In this document: positions 43,994-52,774 of the stretch, in pieces
How positions within the stretch are numbered: the stretch's first letter is position 1
Layout of the letters: every line of letters begins with the position of its first letter
DNA from: Maribacter sp. MJ134
GTDB taxonomy: Bacteria > Bacteroidota > Bacteroidia > Flavobacteriales > Flavobacteriaceae
DNA length: 64,000 bases
Direction of reading: 5' to 3'
Assembly: GCF_003970695.1 (NCBI RefSeq)
Contig: NZ_CP034570.1
Span: 682,001-746,000 of the forward strand
The notes under the pieces: generated by a model
What the model was told of the DNA's origin: nothing
What the model saw: only the letters and a program-made list of their open reading frames with translations
The model's database searches: none
Program-made: the position numbers and the translations under genes

Positions 43994-46051
43994 ATGACAT
44001 ACCTTTTTATAAATATCGGAAATTTTCATCCCGTACTGGTTCATTTGCCCATTGGGATTATAATTTTTGCCTTCATCCTTGAAATTTATCAAAGAATACG
44101 ACCCAAGGAGAACATAGGAGGTGTCATAAAACTCGCCATAGGATTCGGTGTTTTGAGTGCTTTGGCTTCTATAGGAACTGGACTGTTACTGGAATCTAAT
44201 GGCGCTTATGACGAGGAATTATTGTTTAGACATAAGTGGATGGCGATAAGCCTTACCGTAGTTACTGTTATTTTATTCTTTGCTAAGAATTCGAAACAAA
44301 AGTTCTTGGCAACGCTCTATTTCCCTCTATTCATTGCAGCGAACATTATGCTGACCTTAGCGGGCCACTGGGGTGGTAGTATGACGCATGGCGAAGACTT
44401 TTTGACCAAGGAAACCTCTTCAAAAAGTAAAGCCATCGAGGATATTGACAAAGCTTTGGTTTATAATGATGTGGTACAACCCATTTTCGATGCTAAATGT
44501 GTAAGCTGCCATAACCCAAAAAAGGCCGAAGGCAATTTACTATTAACCTCACAAACAGAAATCCTAGCCGGCGGTGATACGGGCAGTATATTGGATACCG
44601 CAGATTTGGGAAAACCGTTGCTTGCGCATCGCATGGTATTGCCCCTTGAGGACGAAGAACACATGCCACCTAAAGGTAAGGTACAGTTAACACCAAATGA
44701 GATAGATTTGATACATTGGTGGTTGGCGAACGAAAATTGCTTTGATTGCATTACCTCCGATTTGGAGCGAAGCAAAAAAATTCAGGCATATTTAAACGAT
44801 TTGGAAGAAGATACGTCCACACGGGCCGTACTGGCTAAAAATCTGGAACCGGCTTCTGAGGCTTGGTTGGCTAATCTAAATAATTCAGGTATACCCACGT
44901 ACCCATTAAAGGAAGAAAGTCCTTTATACATCGTTAATCTGGCCAATAAAATGGATTTGAACGAGGGGCTTTTCGATATGTTGGAGGAATACGGGGAAAA
45001 TATTGTCGAGATGAACTTGGGCCGTTCTAATTTTAGCGACTCGCTAAGTAGTGTACTACCCAAATTTGAAAATCTCACTAAACTACAGCTACAGAACACC
45101 CGAATTACCGATAAAACCCTTGCTGAAGTTAAAAAGTTGGAAAAATTAGAGTCTTTAAACCTTTATGGAACGGCCATCACGGATGTTGCTTTAGATGATA
45201 TTAAATCGTTATCTGCGCTAACCGATTTATATCTATGGCAGACAGAAATTACCAATGAGACGCTGGCTACGGCACTGGCGGACAATAGCATGCTAACGGT
45301 ACATGCCATCGATTCCGATATTTTTGAGGCTACGGAATTGATGCCGCCAACGATTATCACGGATTCCTATTTCGTTAAGGACGAATTAAAGGTGGAGATG
45401 AGCTATCCATTTAACGATACCCAAATGTTTTACACCTTAGATGGGTCCATTCCAGATACCACAGCTACGCTTTACGAATCGCCCATAATCCTGACCAATA
45501 CCACTATTTTAAAGGCTATTACTTTTAAAGAAGGCTGGGGTCAAAGTGATGTGGTCGCCGCTAATTTCAAGAAAAGGACTATTGATTATGACAAGATTAC
45601 GCTAAACAAGCCCCCACATGAAAAGTATACGGCCAAAGGCGCTAAGACCTTAATAGATTTAGACCGCGGCTCTAGAAACTTCGTAGATGGCAAATGGTTG
45701 GGTTACGAAGGCACTCACTTCAATGCAACGATAGCATTTGAAGAAACCAAAGAAATTAGTTCGGTTTCTATTGGGGCATTATCAGGCCCTAGTGATTATA
45801 TTTTTTATCCGGTAGGTTTTAACATTTTAATATCTAACGATGGCAGCAATTTTAAGACTTGGCATAGCGTAAAGTTACCGGAACAGAAGCCCTCTTCTGA
45901 AATTATGATGGATTTCTTTGATGTAGAGTTCAAAAAAACCAGAGCCAAATATGTTAGGGTAGAGGTAAAGAGTATTCTTAAAAATCCGCCATGGCATCAA
46001 AATCCGGGTGCTAAAAGTTGGGTGTTCATCGATGAAATCGTAATTAATTAG
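43994..46051 (+). CDS. DUF2231 membrane cytochrome c protein with LRR and chitobiase/F5-8C-like domains
   Basis: The 685-residue product has about four N-terminal membrane helices (DUF2231: FHPVLVHLPIGIIIFAFILE ...). A PSCyt1 cytochrome c domain follows (FDAKCVSCHNPKKAEGNLLL, haem motif near residue 169; EDEEHMPPKGKVQLTPNEID). Next come leucine-rich repeats (about 340-440, LTKLQLQNTRITDKTLAEV, LESLNLYGTAITDVALDDI). The C-terminus repeats the chitobiase-like (MFYTLDGSIPDTTATLYESP) plus F5-8C-like architecture of the previous gene. It is the inner-membrane redox component of the operon. Partners and electron acceptor are unknown. Confidence 0.87.
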   Translation: MTYLFINIGNFHPVLVHLPIGIIIFAFILEIYQRIRPKENIGGVIKLAIGFGVLSALASIGTGLLLESNGAYDEELLFRHKWMAISLTVVTVILFFAKNSKQKFLATLYFPLFIAANIMLTLAGHWGGSMTHGEDFLTKETSSKSKAIEDIDKALVYNDVVQPIFDAKCVSCHNPKKAEGNLLLTSQTEILAGGDTGSILDTADLGKPLLAHRMVLPLEDEEHMPPKGKVQLTPNEIDLIHWWLANENCFDCITSDLERSKKIQAYLNDLEEDTSTRAVLAKNLEPASEAWLANLNNSGIPTYPLKEESPLYIVNLANKMDLNEGLFDMLEEYGENIVEMNLGRSNFSDSLSSVLPKFENLTKLQLQNTRITDKTLAEVKKLEKLESLNLYGTAITDVALDDIKSLSALTDLYLWQTEITNETLATALADNSMLTVHAIDSDIFEATELMPPTIITDSYFVKDELKVEMSYPFNDTQMFYTLDGSIPDTTATLYESPIILTNTTILKAITFKEGWGQSDVVAANFKKRTIDYDKITLNKPPHEKYTAKGAKTLIDLDRGSRNFVDGKWLGYEGTHFNATIAFEETKEISSVSIGALSGPSDYIFYPVGFNILISNDGSNFKTWHSVKLPEQKPSSEIMMDFFDVEFKKTRAKYVRVEVKSILKNPPWHQNPGAKSWVFIDEIVIN

Positions 46052-46123
46052 TACACCTGCTAAAATCTTTACTCGATAATGGAAATTAAAAACGCCCCGA
46101 TACTTGCCTCGAGATAATTTTAA

Positions 46124-46651
46124 TTAAAAGATTTCCCTGTCCAGCATAAAGGTGATACCAGTTTCTTTGGTAGTACTTAAATGTTTTAGGAAACCTTGTT
46201 TATCTACTAAAATGGCCCCTAATTTTTGCACGGCTCTTTGAGAGCGATAGTTTTTATGATCTACGTGAAACAAGACATATCTGAAATATTGGAAGGCATG
46301 TTGGATCATTAGATTTTTGAAGGATGTATTGTAAGTTCCGCCCCAGTAGGCTTTAGATAAAAACGTCCACCCGATTTCAACAGCTTCATCAGATGTGTTA
46401 TGTAGTCTAAATCTTGAACTACCGATAATGGTATTCGTCTTCTTATCGATTATTCCGAATGCAGCTTTGGAGGCCATCGCACCATCAAAAAATACAGTAA
46501 AAATCTCCTTTTTATATCTATCCGGATTTTGGTGAAGTTTCCAGATTTCAGGGTCGCTTGCTGCTTGGTACAAGGCATTAAAGTCGGACCTTTTCAAAGG
46601 TCGTAAAAGCACCAATTCATTTTCTAAGGTAGGCTGTAGGTTTATAGCCAT
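46124..46651 (-). CDS. GNAT-family N-acetyltransferase
   Basis: The 175-residue product has the RimJ/RimL-like layout: LVLLRPLKRSDFNALYQAAS, FGIIDKKTNTIIGSSRFRLH, EIGWTFLSKAYWGGTYNTSF and a C-terminal YRSQRAVQKLGAILVDKQGF motif. The canonical Q/RxxGxG/A acetyl-CoA loop appears as WGGTYN. It is cytosolic; the acceptor amine is not predictable. It is convergent with the long operon upstream and separated from the sterol-desaturase gene by 28 bp. Confidence 0.85.
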   Translation of the reverse strand: MAINLQPTLENELVLLRPLKRSDFNALYQAASDPEIWKLHQNPDRYKKEIFTVFFDGAMASKAAFGIIDKKTNTIIGSSRFRLHNTSDEAVEIGWTFLSKAYWGGTYNTSFKNLMIQHAFQYFRYVLFHVDHKNYRSQRAVQKLGAILVDKQGFLKHLSTTKETGITFMLDREIF

Positions 46652-46679
46652 TCTCTTTGTTTTCCTATTTTAAGCTAGG

Positions 46680-47684
46680 TTAGACACTAGTATTTATTTT
46701 AGCCTCATTTTCCAAAAATGCTTGGCGCGCGACCTTAGCGGTTTGATGGTTTCCTGTATGGCTCCAACCTGGAGGCATAAAAATATACAAAAACTTATTC
46801 TTAAGTCCGGGAGCCTTCCTTACATCCTTGACCAGTTCGGCAATTTCTCCAAAATAAACATCCATAAAATTACCGGCATCCATTTCACGAGTAATCCCAT
46901 ATTCAATTTCAATATCGGCTCGTTCCTCTTGATAGGTGCCAAATATCCTATCCCAAACATTCCATAAATTACAGTAATTAGTATCCATGTACAAGGGATT
47001 TCTAGCATGATGTACTCTGTGATGCGAAGGGGTTAAAATTAATTTATTCAGAAACCCTAGTCGGCCATCTTTCATCACATTCTCACCTAAATGTATAAAG
47101 GAACCCCAGGTGCCGTCAATGAACATGATAAGAAATAGCATTGGTGGAGATACCCCCAATAAAATACATACTGTAGTACGTATAATGTCTGCGTAAGGAT
47201 ATTCTAAGAAAAAATGTGCAAAATTCACGGTAAGGTTCATAGTATCCGGCGCATGGTGCGTAGAGTGTAAACACCAGAACAATCGTACTTTATGTCCTAA
47301 ATAGTGATAGATGAAATGACCTAAGTCCCATACTAGGTAGGCGTAAATGAACCAATACCAAGTGGGCTCGGTTTGGAAAGGCGCATACTTTTGGAACAAG
47401 CCAATACAAAATGCTATAGTAGCTAGGGAAATAACAAGAAATAATACCCGATTGAAGAAGTATATCAAGAAATTTACCTTGTATACTTTCATGTGCGGCT
47501 TTTTATGAATAATTCCCGCTACAAATTCAAAGACCAGAAGTAAAGGTATTATCGGAGCTATTAGCGCTACTATACCTTCATAGGTCTTGAATTGTTCATA
47601 ATCTCCGATTTCTAGAATTTCCCAAACTTGGGTAATTCCAAAAAACCCTATTATTTCGTTATAAATTGATTCTAAAATCTCCAT
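46680..47684 (-). CDS. sterol desaturase (fatty acid hydroxylase) family protein
   Basis: The 334-residue integral membrane protein has the three di-iron His clusters of the fatty acid hydroxylase superfamily: DLGHFIYHYLGH, WCLHSTHHAPDTMN and PSHHRVHHARNPLY, followed by NLWNVWDRIFGTYQ. Several hydrophobic helices surround them. Members hydroxylate or desaturate lipids, carotenoids or sterol-like compounds using O2. It is upstream of a GNAT gene (same strand) and followed by a ~260-bp gap in which I see no gene. Its link to the P450 cluster is uncertain. Confidence 0.9.
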   Translation of the reverse strand: MEILESIYNEIIGFFGITQVWEILEIGDYEQFKTYEGIVALIAPIIPLLLVFEFVAGIIHKKPHMKVYKVNFLIYFFNRVLFLVISLATIAFCIGLFQKYAPFQTEPTWYWFIYAYLVWDLGHFIYHYLGHKVRLFWCLHSTHHAPDTMNLTVNFAHFFLEYPYADIIRTTVCILLGVSPPMLFLIMFIDGTWGSFIHLGENVMKDGRLGFLNKLILTPSHHRVHHARNPLYMDTNYCNLWNVWDRIFGTYQEERADIEIEYGITREMDAGNFMDVYFGEIAELVKDVRKAPGLKNKFLYIFMPPGWSHTGNHQTAKVARQAFLENEAKINTSV

Positions 47685-47946
47685 AAGTTAAAATTTTTTC
47701 ACTCATCTTAGGAAGTTATATCGGTTCAAGACAATTAAAAGTTGCTCCTTCCTCCCTTACAAATATCTACCAACATTTAGGACATATGGTTTCCTTTTTT
47801 GATAAAAAAATAAACTATTATGTTGTTTAAGATAGGATTATCGATATTTGATGTTTAAATAACATAGTATTCCTAACAAAATGGAAATCTACGCTTAACG
47901 CATTAAGATATCGTAGTTGATAAAAAGAAGCTGCTTAGCGTTCTTG

Positions 47947-48783
47947 CTATGCTATAAATTTCTTGCGATACTGTTTTGGAGAGGTATTATGAAAATCTTT
48001 AAACTTTTTAAAGAAAAATGGTAGTGATTCGTATCCACATGAAAATCCTATTTCTGAAATAGAGTCGTCGGTGTCTATAAGTTTCCTAGCCGCAATATTA
48101 ATGCGATATTCGTTTAAAAAGGTAAAAAACGGTCTACCCATCATCTTACTAAAAAACCTAGAAAAGGACTGTTCGGACATATTAATGATTTCTGCTACTT
48201 CCTTCAAAAAAATTTTCCGATGGTATTGAGAGGCTACAAAATCATTAATTTTAGTCATTCTACTGCCATATTCTTCAGGTAAATTAGAGACGAAACTTGC
48301 TTCCGAAAGATAGGTAAAGTCACATTTTGAAAGTTCAACTAAAACCAACAGTAATTGAATATAGAGATCTTGATCTCTAAGATGTACCAAACCTTTAATT
48401 TTTGAGATGAGGTCTTTGCTTTCTTCCTTATTGAACAAAACACCTCTTGATGCTGATTTAAGAAGATTAAAAACGGGCGCCAACTCTGGCGCCTTAGCAT
48501 AAATATTCTGATTCCATTGGATAACAATGGATTTTGAAACGCCATTACATCTCGAATGGTTTTTCCAGCAATGCGGTAGGTTAGACCGTAACAAAACTAA
48601 TTCACCTGGCTCATAAGGGCCAACATAATCTCCTACGAACTTGGTTCCGACACTTTCTTCTATATAAGTAAGCTCATGTTGCGGATGAAAATGCCAAGGC
48701 ATTTCAAAATTTTCCTTGTTATGTTCAAAAGCAAATATAGACTGTGCTTTTTCGAAAACGATTTGTTCTAATAATGGTTTCAA
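47947..48783 (-). CDS. AraC-family transcriptional regulator of the demethylase cluster
   Basis: The 278-residue product has an N-terminal cupin sensor domain (MPWHFHPQHELTYIEESVGT, then GDYVGPYEPGELVLLRSNLP and HCW) and a C-terminal pair of helix-turn-helix motifs (KIFLKEVAEIINMSEQSFSR and DSISEIGFSCGYESLPFFFK, then FHNTSPKQYRKKF). The cupin probably binds a small sugar. It is divergent from the P450 gene with about 134 bp between them, so it very likely controls that operon. The intergenic region has a palindrome (48868-48877). The ligand might be a methylated sugar; that is inference. Confidence 0.88.
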   Translation of the reverse strand: MKPLLEQIVFEKAQSIFAFEHNKENFEMPWHFHPQHELTYIEESVGTKFVGDYVGPYEPGELVLLRSNLPHCWKNHSRCNGVSKSIVIQWNQNIYAKAPELAPVFNLLKSASRGVLFNKEESKDLISKIKGLVHLRDQDLYIQLLLVLVELSKCDFTYLSEASFVSNLPEEYGSRMTKINDFVASQYHRKIFLKEVAEIINMSEQSFSRFFSKMMGRPFFTFLNEYRINIAARKLIDTDDSISEIGFSCGYESLPFFFKKFKDFHNTSPKQYRKKFIA

Positions 48784-48867
48784 CTATATCGTATTTTGAC
48801 TTATTTTCATAAAAATAATAAAAAGAGTGATAGAATAGTATATTTTTTTATCAAAAAAGAGAACGCA

Positions 48868-48893
48868 AGAGCGCTCTGGGAATTAGATATTTG
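48868..48893 (+). promoter_or_regulatory. palindrome and -7-like box upstream of P450
   Basis: Perfect 10-bp palindrome AGAGCGCTCT (48868-48877), then GATATTTG (48886-48893), a 7/8 match to the Bacteroidota -7 box, 24 bp before the P450 ATG. The palindrome overlaps where a -33 element would lie, so a repressor or activator could act here. AraC proteins usually bind direct repeats, so the binder is not certain. Confidence 0.4.
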
Positions 48894-48917
48894 TAAATAG
48901 CGTACTGTAAAATTGTA

Positions 48918-50087
48918 ATGACCATGGACGAAAGTGTATTTAAAGACCCATTTAAGACCGCCAGGATAGAAGAAGGTATAGGTCACATGACCGATCAGAA
49001 TGAAAAAGTGAAGATGATCCTTAGACTTAAGGATCTTAGAAAGACCGCGCATAATTGGAAAACTTTTCAATCCGGGGGAAAAGAAATTGGACGTATTGTA
49101 GTTCCCTCCGAAGAAAAAATAAGGAAAACAAGACAAATACCTTTTGAAGTAGATCCTCCTGAGCATGGGCAGTACCGGGAACTACTAGAGGCATGGTTTA
49201 AGCGGCCTTTGGATAGTGAATATGAAGAAAAATTAAGGGTCCAGATTGCCACTATTATCGATAGCGTTATTAAAAAAGACCGCGTTGAGATTGTTAGCGA
49301 ACTGGCATTGTTGTTACAGTCAAGAGCACTCACCTTATTATTGAATATACCCTTAGAAGAATCTGAAGTTTGGATTAATTGGGGCACACATGTATTTCGT
49401 AGCGAAGACACTGCCTTAGATAAGGATAAGGCCAACATATTGTACGATTATATAGACCATCAAATTGATAAGGCCATAGCCAACCCCGGAGAAGACCTAT
49501 ACTCTGTTTTACTAGATGCTGATTTTCAAGGAAGAAAATTAAATAAAGAAGAAATAAAGGGTGTTATGATATTGATTTTTGCTGGTGGCAGGGACACGGT
49601 AATCAATGCAATAACAAATACAATTGCCTATTTTGCAGAACATCCAGAGGCATTAAGAAGACTAAATGAGGAACCGGACGTCATCGGTAAAGCCGTTGAA
49701 GAGTTCATTCGTTATTTTTCTCCATTAACCCATATGGGTAGGGTAACTACAGAAGATACCCAGATTTGCGAACACGCGGTAAAGGCCAATAGTAAAGTTT
49801 CTCTTTGTTGGGCTTCAGCAAATAGGGATGAAACGGTTTTTGAAAAGCCAAATGATATTTTGCTGGACCGTAAAATGAATCCGCATGTAGGATTCGGATT
49901 TGGACATCACAAATGCTTGGGTGCTACCCATGCCAGGCAGTTATTAAAAATATTGATAAGTGTTTTAGTTCAAAAAATAGACAACATCCAAATCTTGGAT
50001 TATAAGGAAAATATAGAGGACCTAGAGCAATTTGAGCGAAAAGTAGGTTTTGATAATATTCACGTAAAGTTTAATAGTATTCAATAA
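48918..50087 (+). CDS. cytochrome P450, probable 6-O-methyl-D-galactose demethylase (CYP236A-like)
   Basis: The 389-residue soluble P450 has the I-helix motif FAGGRDTVINAITNTIAYF (about residue 221), ExxR in VEEFIRYFSPL, and the haem-binding GFGFGHHKCLGATHARQL with the Cys ligand near 333. An ATG six bases downstream (MDESVF) is an alternative start. Gene order P450, ferredoxin, ferredoxin reductase, Zn-ADH, hydrolase with a divergent AraC gene matches the known cluster in Zobellia galactanivorans that oxidatively removes the methyl group of 6-O-methyl-D-galactose, releasing formaldehyde and galactose. The P450 class is certain; the substrate is inferred from context and remembered sequence similarity. 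Confidence 0.85.
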   Translation: MTMDESVFKDPFKTARIEEGIGHMTDQNEKVKMILRLKDLRKTAHNWKTFQSGGKEIGRIVVPSEEKIRKTRQIPFEVDPPEHGQYRELLEAWFKRPLDSEYEEKLRVQIATIIDSVIKKDRVEIVSELALLLQSRALTLLLNIPLEESEVWINWGTHVFRSEDTALDKDKANILYDYIDHQIDKAIANPGEDLYSVLLDADFQGRKLNKEEIKGVMILIFAGGRDTVINAITNTIAYFAEHPEALRRLNEEPDVIGKAVEEFIRYFSPLTHMGRVTTEDTQICEHAVKANSKVSLCWASANRDETVFEKPNDILLDRKMNPHVGFGFGHHKCLGATHARQLLKILISVLVQKIDNIQILDYKENIEDLEQFERKVGFDNIHVKFNSIQ

Positions 50088-50091
50088 AAAC

Positions 50092-50400
50092 ATGGCTAAA
50101 ATCACATTTATTACGAAGGAAAACCAAGAAATCACAGCAGAAGGAACCTCAGGTTCCGTTATGGAGCTTGCTGTAAATAATAGTGTAAAAGGAATTGACG
50201 GTGACTGTGGTGGGGTTTGCTCATGTGCTACATGCCACGTACATGTGCGTTCAGAGGATATGAAAGTCGTAGGTGCGGCAGGTGAGATAGAGGCAGACAT
50301 GTTGGAACTGGATGAAAACGTAACGGAACATAGTCGGTTATGCTGTCAAATTGAAATTACGGACGCTTTGGACGGTATTGTTTTAGAAGTGGCCAATTAG
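50092..50400 (+). CDS. 2Fe-2S ferredoxin (adrenodoxin-type)
   Basis: The 102-residue product carries the cluster motif DGDCGGVCSCATCHVHV (C-x5-C-x2-C) and the fourth Cys in SRLCCQIEI, the adrenodoxin/putidaredoxin type. The acidic C-terminus (ELDENVTEHSR, ITDALDGIVLE) suits docking to a P450 and reductase. It carries electrons from the reductase encoded next to the P450 encoded 4 bp upstream. It is cytosolic. Confidence 0.93.
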   Translation: MAKITFITKENQEITAEGTSGSVMELAVNNSVKGIDGDCGGVCSCATCHVHVRSEDMKVVGAAGEIEADMLELDENVTEHSRLCCQIEITDALDGIVLEVAN

Positions 50401-50404
50401 AGTT

Positions 50405-51655
50405 TTGGAAGGAACTAAATCCAAAATAGCCGTAATTATCGGTGCCAGTCACGCAGGTGTTCAATGTGCCTTTGCATTAAGAAAAGAAGGTTGGAAAGGA
50501 AAAATTATTCTGTTCGACGTAGACACTGCTTTGCCGTACCACAGACCTCCTTTATCTAAGAGTTATCTAACCAGTGAAAATCCTGATGAACTGCAGGCCT
50601 TAAAGCCTACCGAAAATTATGTAAAAGAGGATATTACACTAAAGTTGGGCTGTAGGGTTACTAAAATCAATAAGGAAACTAAAAATGTCGAATACGACGG
50701 CCACGCTATCCAAACTTACGATAGTCTTGTATTGGCTACCGGAGCAAAACCGTTTAAGCCACCAATTTTTGGCCTGGAAAAGGCAAAGCATCTGTATTCG
50801 TTACGTAACTTAAGTCATGTAAGAGCTATAAAGAAGGCAATCTTAAAAAACACGAACCAAAACATCGTGGTTATAGGAGGGGGATATATAGGATTGGAAA
50901 CCGCTGCCTCTCTCAAAAACTTAGGAGCTAATGTAACTGTTCTAGAAAGAGAAGAACGAGTTTTAGCTAGGGTTACCTCACCAGAAATATCAAGTTTTTT
51001 TACTGATTTACATACTTCCAATGGAGTACAGATACATACCAATAAGTCTGTGGTTGCGGTAACAACGGAAAAAGGTATCAATACCATTAATTGTGCGGAT
51101 ACGAGTAATTATAAGGCAACCATTATTATTTTAGGTTGTGGGATAGTGGTAAACACCGACTTGGCCAAGGATGCGGAATTACAGATAGAAAATGGTATTA
51201 GGGTAGATAAATACTGTAGAACGGATGACCCTCATATTTATGCTATTGGCGACTGTACATATCATTACAATCTGCATTACGAACGTTTTGTAAGGTTAGA
51301 ATCTGTTCAAAATGCTGTAGATCAAGCCAAGGTAGCCGCCGCAGCTATTTGTGATAAAAAGCTTGTTTATGATAGCATACCATGGTTTTGGTCTGATCAG
51401 TATGATGTTAAGTTACAAATGGTAGGACTTTCAGAAGGTTATGACCAGGTTCTGGTCCGTAAGGAAAAAGATAGGGCAAACGTATTTTCTGTTTGGTATT
51501 TCAAAGGGGATACCCTTCTTGCTGTGGATGCCGTAAATAATGCTAGGGCGTACGTAATTGCGACTAAAACTTTAAAGGATAATATACGATTGGATAAAGA
51601 GAAACTTATAGATTCCGCTGTTGAACTAAAACCAGTAAATTTAATTGTAGCATAG
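50405..51655 (+). CDS. FAD-dependent ferredoxin reductase
   Basis: The 416-residue protein starts at TTG 4 bp after the ferredoxin stop; no ATG occurs before the first Rossmann motif. The FAD motif is VIIGASHAGVQCAFALRKEG, the NAD(P) motif VVIGGGYIGLETAASLKNLG, and the second FAD motif DDPHIYAIGDCTYHYN. A DVDTALPYHRPPLSKSYL loop is typical of putidaredoxin-reductase-like enzymes. It takes electrons from NAD(P)H to the 2Fe-2S ferredoxin. It overlaps nothing but is 1 bp from the next gene. Confidence 0.92.
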   Translation: MEGTKSKIAVIIGASHAGVQCAFALRKEGWKGKIILFDVDTALPYHRPPLSKSYLTSENPDELQALKPTENYVKEDITLKLGCRVTKINKETKNVEYDGHAIQTYDSLVLATGAKPFKPPIFGLEKAKHLYSLRNLSHVRAIKKAILKNTNQNIVVIGGGYIGLETAASLKNLGANVTVLEREERVLARVTSPEISSFFTDLHTSNGVQIHTNKSVVAVTTEKGINTINCADTSNYKATIIILGCGIVVNTDLAKDAELQIENGIRVDKYCRTDDPHIYAIGDCTYHYNLHYERFVRLESVQNAVDQAKVAAAAICDKKLVYDSIPWFWSDQYDVKLQMVGLSEGYDQVLVRKEKDRANVFSVWYFKGDTLLAVDAVNNARAYVIATKTLKDNIRLDKEKLIDSAVELKPVNLIVA

Positions 51656-51656
51656 T

Positions 51657-52772
51657 ATGGTATCAAAAAGTGCGATAGCTAGAGGAGATGGAAGTTTTAC
51701 TATTGATGAAGTAATTCTTAAAGAACCACAGTCAGATGAAGTTTTGGTTCAAATGAAGGCAGCTGGGCTTTGCCATACCGATTACGATTCCCTTTCATGG
51801 GGTAAACCAATCGTAATGGGACACGAAGGTGCGGGAATCGTGTTGGAAGTGGGCAGGGATATTACTGATTTTGAAGTTGGCGACCAAGTGATCTTAAATT
51901 GGGCAACCCCCTGTATGCACTGTTTTCAGTGTAAAATTGGGAATCAACATATTTGCGAAAATAACTCGCCTGTCGTCGCCGGAGAAAACGGTCACACCCC
52001 AGGCCATGCCCACTTGAAAGGAACACAATGGCGTAGTAGACCTATTGAACGCTCTTTTAATCTAGGAACGCTCAGTGAATATGCTTTAGTGAAAGAATCG
52101 GCATTGGTTAAGATAGCGAAGGAAAATTTAAACTTTTCCGCTGCGGCAATAATAAGCTGTGGTGTAATGACTGGCTACGGTTCTGTGGTAAACAGCGCAG
52201 GACTGAATAAAGGCAGCTCCGCCGTTGTTTTAGGCTGTGGCGGGGTAGGGTTAAATGTAATCCAAGCTTGCAGAATATCTGGTGCAGCCAAGATTATAGC
52301 TATAGACGTAAATGTAAATAAATTGCATTTGGCAAGGCAATTTGGAGCTACGGATACCATTTTGGCAAGTACTGCAGACACAGGATTATTAGATGCGGCA
52401 AAAACCGTAAAAAAACTATGTGATGGTCGTGGAGCGGATTATGCTTTTGAATGTACGGCAATACCAGCTTTGGGCGCTGCACCTTTGGCTATGATACGTA
52501 ACGCAGGAACTGCCGTTCAGGTGAGCGGTATAGAAGAGGAAATTACCATAGATATGCGACTTTTTGAATGGGATAAGATATATATTAATCCGCTTTATGG
52601 TAAATGTTACCCCAAGATTGACTTTCCTAAATTGATGCAACTATACAATAATGGAGATTTGCTCTTGGACGAAATGATTACCAAAGAATATCCGCTGGAA
52701 AATTTAGAGGAAGCTTTTGACGATATGTTGAAGGGGAAAAACGCAAAAGGAGTTATTGTTTTTGATTCATAA
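51657..52772 (+). CDS. class III-like zinc alcohol dehydrogenase (formaldehyde-handling candidate)
   Basis: The 371-residue MDR enzyme has catalytic Zn ligands in AAGLCHTDYDSL and IVMGHEGAGIV, a structural Zn loop CMHCFQCKIGNQHIC, and the Rossmann motif VVLGCGGVGLNVIQAC. The layout is that of class III ADH/formaldehyde dehydrogenases. In demethylase clusters of marine bacteria the adjacent ADH is proposed to act on the formaldehyde formed. Substrate not proven here. It starts 1 bp after the reductase stop and 2 bp precede the hydrolase gene. Confidence 0.88.
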   Translation: MVSKSAIARGDGSFTIDEVILKEPQSDEVLVQMKAAGLCHTDYDSLSWGKPIVMGHEGAGIVLEVGRDITDFEVGDQVILNWATPCMHCFQCKIGNQHICENNSPVVAGENGHTPGHAHLKGTQWRSRPIERSFNLGTLSEYALVKESALVKIAKENLNFSAAAIISCGVMTGYGSVVNSAGLNKGSSAVVLGCGGVGLNVIQACRISGAAKIIAIDVNVNKLHLARQFGATDTILASTADTGLLDAAKTVKKLCDGRGADYAFECTAIPALGAAPLAMIRNAGTAVQVSGIEEEITIDMRLFEWDKIYINPLYGKCYPKIDFPKLMQLYNNGDLLLDEMITKEYPLENLEEAFDDMLKGKNAKGVIVFDS

Positions 52773-52774
52773 CT

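Noticed and set aside
48807..49166. Minus-strand frame opposite the P450 start
   Set aside because: No homology; it is antisense to the conserved P450 gene and its promoter.
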